From: an uncultured Deferribacterales bacterium
Lineage (GTDB): Bacteria > Chrysiogenota > Deferribacteres > Deferribacterales > Mucispirillaceae
Reading direction: 5' to 3'
Assembly: GCA_947853665.1 (NCBI GenBank)
Contig: CANTXF010000050.1
Span: forward strand, 1 to 48,645
Length of the DNA: 48,645 nucleotides
Shown here: positions 46,988 through 48,645 of the stretch, in pieces
Position numbering within the stretch: position 1 is the stretch's first letter
Layout of the letters: every line of letters starts with the position of its first letter
Notes under the pieces: generated by a model
Seen by the model: the letters and a program-made list of their open reading frames with translations, nothing else
Told to the model about the DNA's origin: nothing
Databases searched by the model: none
Translations under genes and position numbers: made by a program

Positions 46988-47020
46988 TAAAAAGGCTTCG
47001 CAGACTTCTCCAGAAGCCTT
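46988..47020 (-). terminator. Terminator after tRNA-Leu
   Basis: Minus strand: AAGGCTTC and GAAGCCTT arms (47013-47020 and about 46992-46999) with a 13-nt loop, then TTTTTAAA, 16 bp after the tRNA 3' end. Confidence 0.8.
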
Positions 47021-47035
47021 AAAATTATTATTGTA

Positions 47036-47119
47036 TGCCCGAAGCCGGAATCGAACCGGCACAGAGTTGCCTCCGAGGGATTTTAAGTCCCTTGCGTCTA
47101 CCTATTCCGCCATTCGGGC
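47036..47119 (-). tRNA. tRNA-Leu (anticodon TAA)
   Basis: Cloverleaf on the minus strand: acceptor GCCCGAA / TTCGGGC with discriminator A, D arm GGCGGAATAGGTAGACGC, anticodon stem AGGGA / TCCCT around the loop CTTAAAA (anticodon TAA), a long class II variable arm, and T arm GCCGG-TTCGATT-CCGGC. CCA is not encoded. The adjoining broken integrase makes it the likely island attachment gene. Confidence 0.96.
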
Positions 47120-47260
47120 CAATAACGCCTGCTTATGTTTTTAATACGATACATAAAATTATTTTTATTAATTTTCTAAAAATCCCTGACGCTTAACTAA
47201 AACCTATTTTCCAAACACTGTCAAGCAGATTGTTATAAGCGGAGGCCGGATATGATTCCG

Positions 47261-47452
47261 TTATGGCTGCGCCGCAGCGGCCAAACAGCGGGAAACATCA
47301 TATATGTTCACGTTGGCATTTTTAAAACTGGCAGCAAATGTCCGCCGCAGGCAGCGGAATCTGAAACATTTTATTCCGGCCAGTTTCAGAGCGTTCCGGA
47401 AAGAAGCCTTCAGGCAATCAGCAACGAACAACTCATTCCGACCGGCCGGCAA
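47261..47452 (-). pseudogene. Tyrosine recombinase C-terminal remnant
   Basis: The frame contains SFRNALKLAGIKCFRFRCLRRTFAASFKNANVNIYDVSRCL, which aligns by eye with the integrase segment around the HxxR box (FRFHDLRHTFAS...GVDLYTVQKLLGH). The His of HxxR is missing (CLRRTFAAS), and both ends are lost. Remnant of a second recombinase on the other side of tRNA-Leu. The rest of 47120-47554 shows nothing else. Confidence 0.65.
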
Positions 47453-47554
47453 TTACGGAAAGATATTCACTCCGCGTCTGATACGGCTTTTCCGGAAAAA
47501 AGATATTTTTTAAAACTATTTTCGGCCGGCAGCCGTAATAAATAACCCTGCCCG

Positions 47555-47598
47555 ATAACTTAAAAGTTATTGACGTTTTAATAACTTTCAAGTATAAA
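47555..47598 (+). promoter_or_regulatory. higBA-type promoter with two operators
   Basis: A -35 TTGACG (47570-47575) and -10 TATAAA (47593-47598) lie 17 bp apart. The palindrome ATAACTTAAAAGTTAT (47555-47570) touches the -35, and a second, imperfect copy ATAACTTTCAAGTATA (47581-47596) fills the spacer and -10. This layout fits autorepression by the XRE antitoxin. Confidence 0.7.
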
Positions 47599-47617
47599 TA
47601 AAGAGAGGGGGATAACG

Positions 47618-47980
47618 TTGCATAAAATATATTTTTATCGAGACAAAAACGGCAGAGAACCGGTGACCGAATATTTAGCCGAGCTTAGAGGCAAGAAAGA
47701 CAAAGACAGCCGCATAAAGCTGAATAAATTAAACGACTATATCGAAATGTTAAGCGAATACGGAACCCAAACGGGGGAGCCGTATATTAAACATCTTGAC
47801 GGCGATATATGGGAGCTGCGGCCTATCAGAGACAGAATACTGTTCGCCGCTTGGGTAGACGGCAGTTTTATACTACTCCACCAATTTATGAAAAAAACAC
47901 AAAAAACACCCCAAAGGGAAATTGAAAAAGCCAAGCGTGAGTTTGCCGATATAATAGAAAGAGGTATTAAATATGAATAA
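47618..47980 (+). CDS. HigB/RelE-type toxin (phage Gp49-like family)
   Basis: A 120-residue mRNA interferase-like toxin: [66 protein letters not shown], the typical RelE/HigB core with basic residues for RNA cleavage. AGAGAGGGGG precedes the TTG start. It overlaps the antitoxin by 8 bp, toxin first, as in higBA loci. Confidence 0.88.
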   Translation: MHKIYFYRDKNGREPVTEYLAELRGKKDKDSRIKLNKLNDYIEMLSEYGTQTGEPYIKHLDGDIWELRPIRDRILFAAWVDGSFILLHQFMKKTQKTPQREIEKAKREFADIIERGIKYE

Positions 47981-48284
47981 GCTTGAAAGAGATATAATAA
48001 CCAATAATCCTGCTATTGGCAGAAGCTGGGAAGAAGTTAGATCGGAACTTTTCACTCCGGAAGAAATAGCGGCAAGCAATTTAAGGGTGGCTCTTATCGG
48101 AGAGCTCATCAAAGCCCGGCATAAAAAGGGAATAAGCCAGAAAAAACTTGAAGAACTGAGCGGTGTAAAACAACCGGTTATCGCAAGAATGGAAAAGGGA
48201 AGCGCAAGCCCTCAAATAGAAACGGTTTTAAAAGTGCTGGCTCCACTTGGTATGACGCTTGCGGTAGTACCCATTAAAAAATAA
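47973..48284 (+). CDS. HigA-type XRE antitoxin
   Basis: A 103-residue antitoxin with a C-terminal Cro/C1 helix-turn-helix ([43 protein letters not shown], about 43-90) and an N-terminal toxin-binding segment ([21 protein letters not shown]). Starts within the toxin gene with AGAGG upstream. Probably represses the upstream promoter through the paired operators. Confidence 0.9.
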   Translation: MNKLERDIITNNPAIGRSWEEVRSELFTPEEIAASNLRVALIGELIKARHKKGISQKKLEELSGVKQPVIARMEKGSASPQIETVLKVLAPLGMTLAVVPIKK

Positions 48285-48296
48285 ACGCGTATATGA

Positions 48297-48330
48297 TTTA
48301 TGAAAAAGTTATATTTAACTTTTTCATAAA
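48297..48330. promoter_or_regulatory. Inverted repeat between the two antitoxin genes
   Basis: TTTATGAAAAAGTT and AACTTTTTCATAAA form a perfect 14-bp inverted repeat with a 6-nt centre. It shares AAGTT/AACTT half-sites with the higBA operators, so it may be both a terminator-like hairpin and an operator for the following gene. Confidence 0.5.
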
Positions 48331-48351
48331 AGTATAAATGAGGAAATCGTT

Positions 48352-48590
48352 ATGGGCAATAAATATGCCGGTAAAACATGGGACGAAGTAAGGGAAACGC
48401 TTTTAACGCCGGAAGAACGAAAAGAAAGCGAAACCCAGGCTATTCTTATTTCAAAAATCATAGAGTTAAGAACTGAAAAAGGGCTGACCAAACGCCAGCT
48501 TTCAGAAATGGCCGGGGGTGCAGCAACCCGTTATAGCAAGGCTTGAGCGGGGAACTTGTATACCCCGCTTTGATACGGCGGTTAAACGAG
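48352..48590 (+). pseudogene. Second XRE antitoxin-like gene, frameshifted and truncated
   Basis: It begins MGNKYAGKTWDEVRETLLTPEERKE and resembles the HigA antitoxin just upstream, with the HTH start KGLTKRQLSEMAG. A run of five G at 48514-48518 shifts the frame; with four, it continues VQQPVIARLERGTCIPRFDTAVK. Homology ends near 48587, where an IS-like end begins, so the C-terminus is also missing. No toxin gene precedes it. Confidence 0.75.
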
Positions 48591-48645
48591 CCTGTCCCTA
48601 ATTTTGTGTAAGCGTCCGAGTAAATAGATTATACTATTTTAAGGA
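48588..48645. mobile_element. Possible terminal end of an IS256-family insertion sequence
   Basis: GAGCCTGTCCCTAATTTTGT followed by GTAA (48588-48611) resembles the terminal inverted repeats of IS256-family (mutator-type) elements, and it lies exactly where the homology of the antitoxin gene stops. The element would continue beyond the window; no transposase is visible here. Confidence 0.5.

Overview
The window comes from a flagellated, Gram-negative-type, probably anaerobic bacterium. Evidence: a flagellar basal-body/export operon, a PpiD/SurA-type membrane foldase, lipoproteins and Sec/Tat exported enzymes, a Tat-exported superoxide reductase, a DcuC-type anaerobic carrier and a complete Rho. 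A Deferribacterota- or Synergistota-like host would fit, but the sequence alone does not settle it. The backbone is moderately GC-rich. The stretch from about 36.0 to 46.9 kb is AT-rich with different codon use and is an acquired island.

Layout. 0.2-5 kb (minus strand): rho with its own promoter and terminator, ligA and a U32 family protein. 5-7 kb: a TetR regulator divergent from two overlapping flavodoxin-like genes, with two operator-like repeats between them. 7-15 kb (minus): flgB-flgC-fliE-fliF-fliG-fliH-fliI-fliJ-motE-like-methyltransferase. 15.1-15.6 kb: an array of covarying hairpin repeats; related arrays lie at 0-0.2 and 23.2-23.7 kb. 15.7-18.6 kb (minus): Tat-exported superoxide reductase, then a secreted M20 peptidase with a 10-G tract that breaks its signal-peptide frame, followed by a lipoprotein that is essentially a free-standing M20 lid domain. 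19-22.9 kb (plus): a DcuC-like carrier, a CPG2-like M20 carboxypeptidase and an AbgA-like M20D amidohydrolase, probably one uptake-and-hydrolysis operon. 23.7-26.5 kb (minus): SRP RNA, ppiD, tmk. 26.7-35.8 kb: aspartate racemase, hemolysin III, small unknowns, a DMT transporter, two tandem dicarboxylate/amino-acid symporters and a 5'-nucleotidase lipoprotein.

The island (about 36.0-46.9 kb) lies beside tRNA-Leu(TAA). It holds an orphan RelB/DinJ antitoxin, a dead XRE regulator, a broken P4-type integrase, scattered integrase scraps, and one intact module: hsdM-hsdS-prrC-hsdR. This is a type IC restriction-modification system with a PrrC anticodon nuclease nested in it, in the same order as the E. 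coli prr locus. All recognisable catalytic residues of HsdR and PrrC are present, and hsdS carries a 12-bp tandem repeat in its central spacer. Right of the tRNA are another integrase remnant, a HigBA-type toxin-antitoxin pair with paired operators, and a frameshifted second antitoxin-like gene that runs into what looks like the end of an IS256-family element at the window edge.

The most interesting points are the hsd-prrC defence island, the stand-alone lid lipoprotein beside a phase-variable M20 peptidase, and the hairpin arrays, whose stems covary while a GG bulge and linker stay constant.
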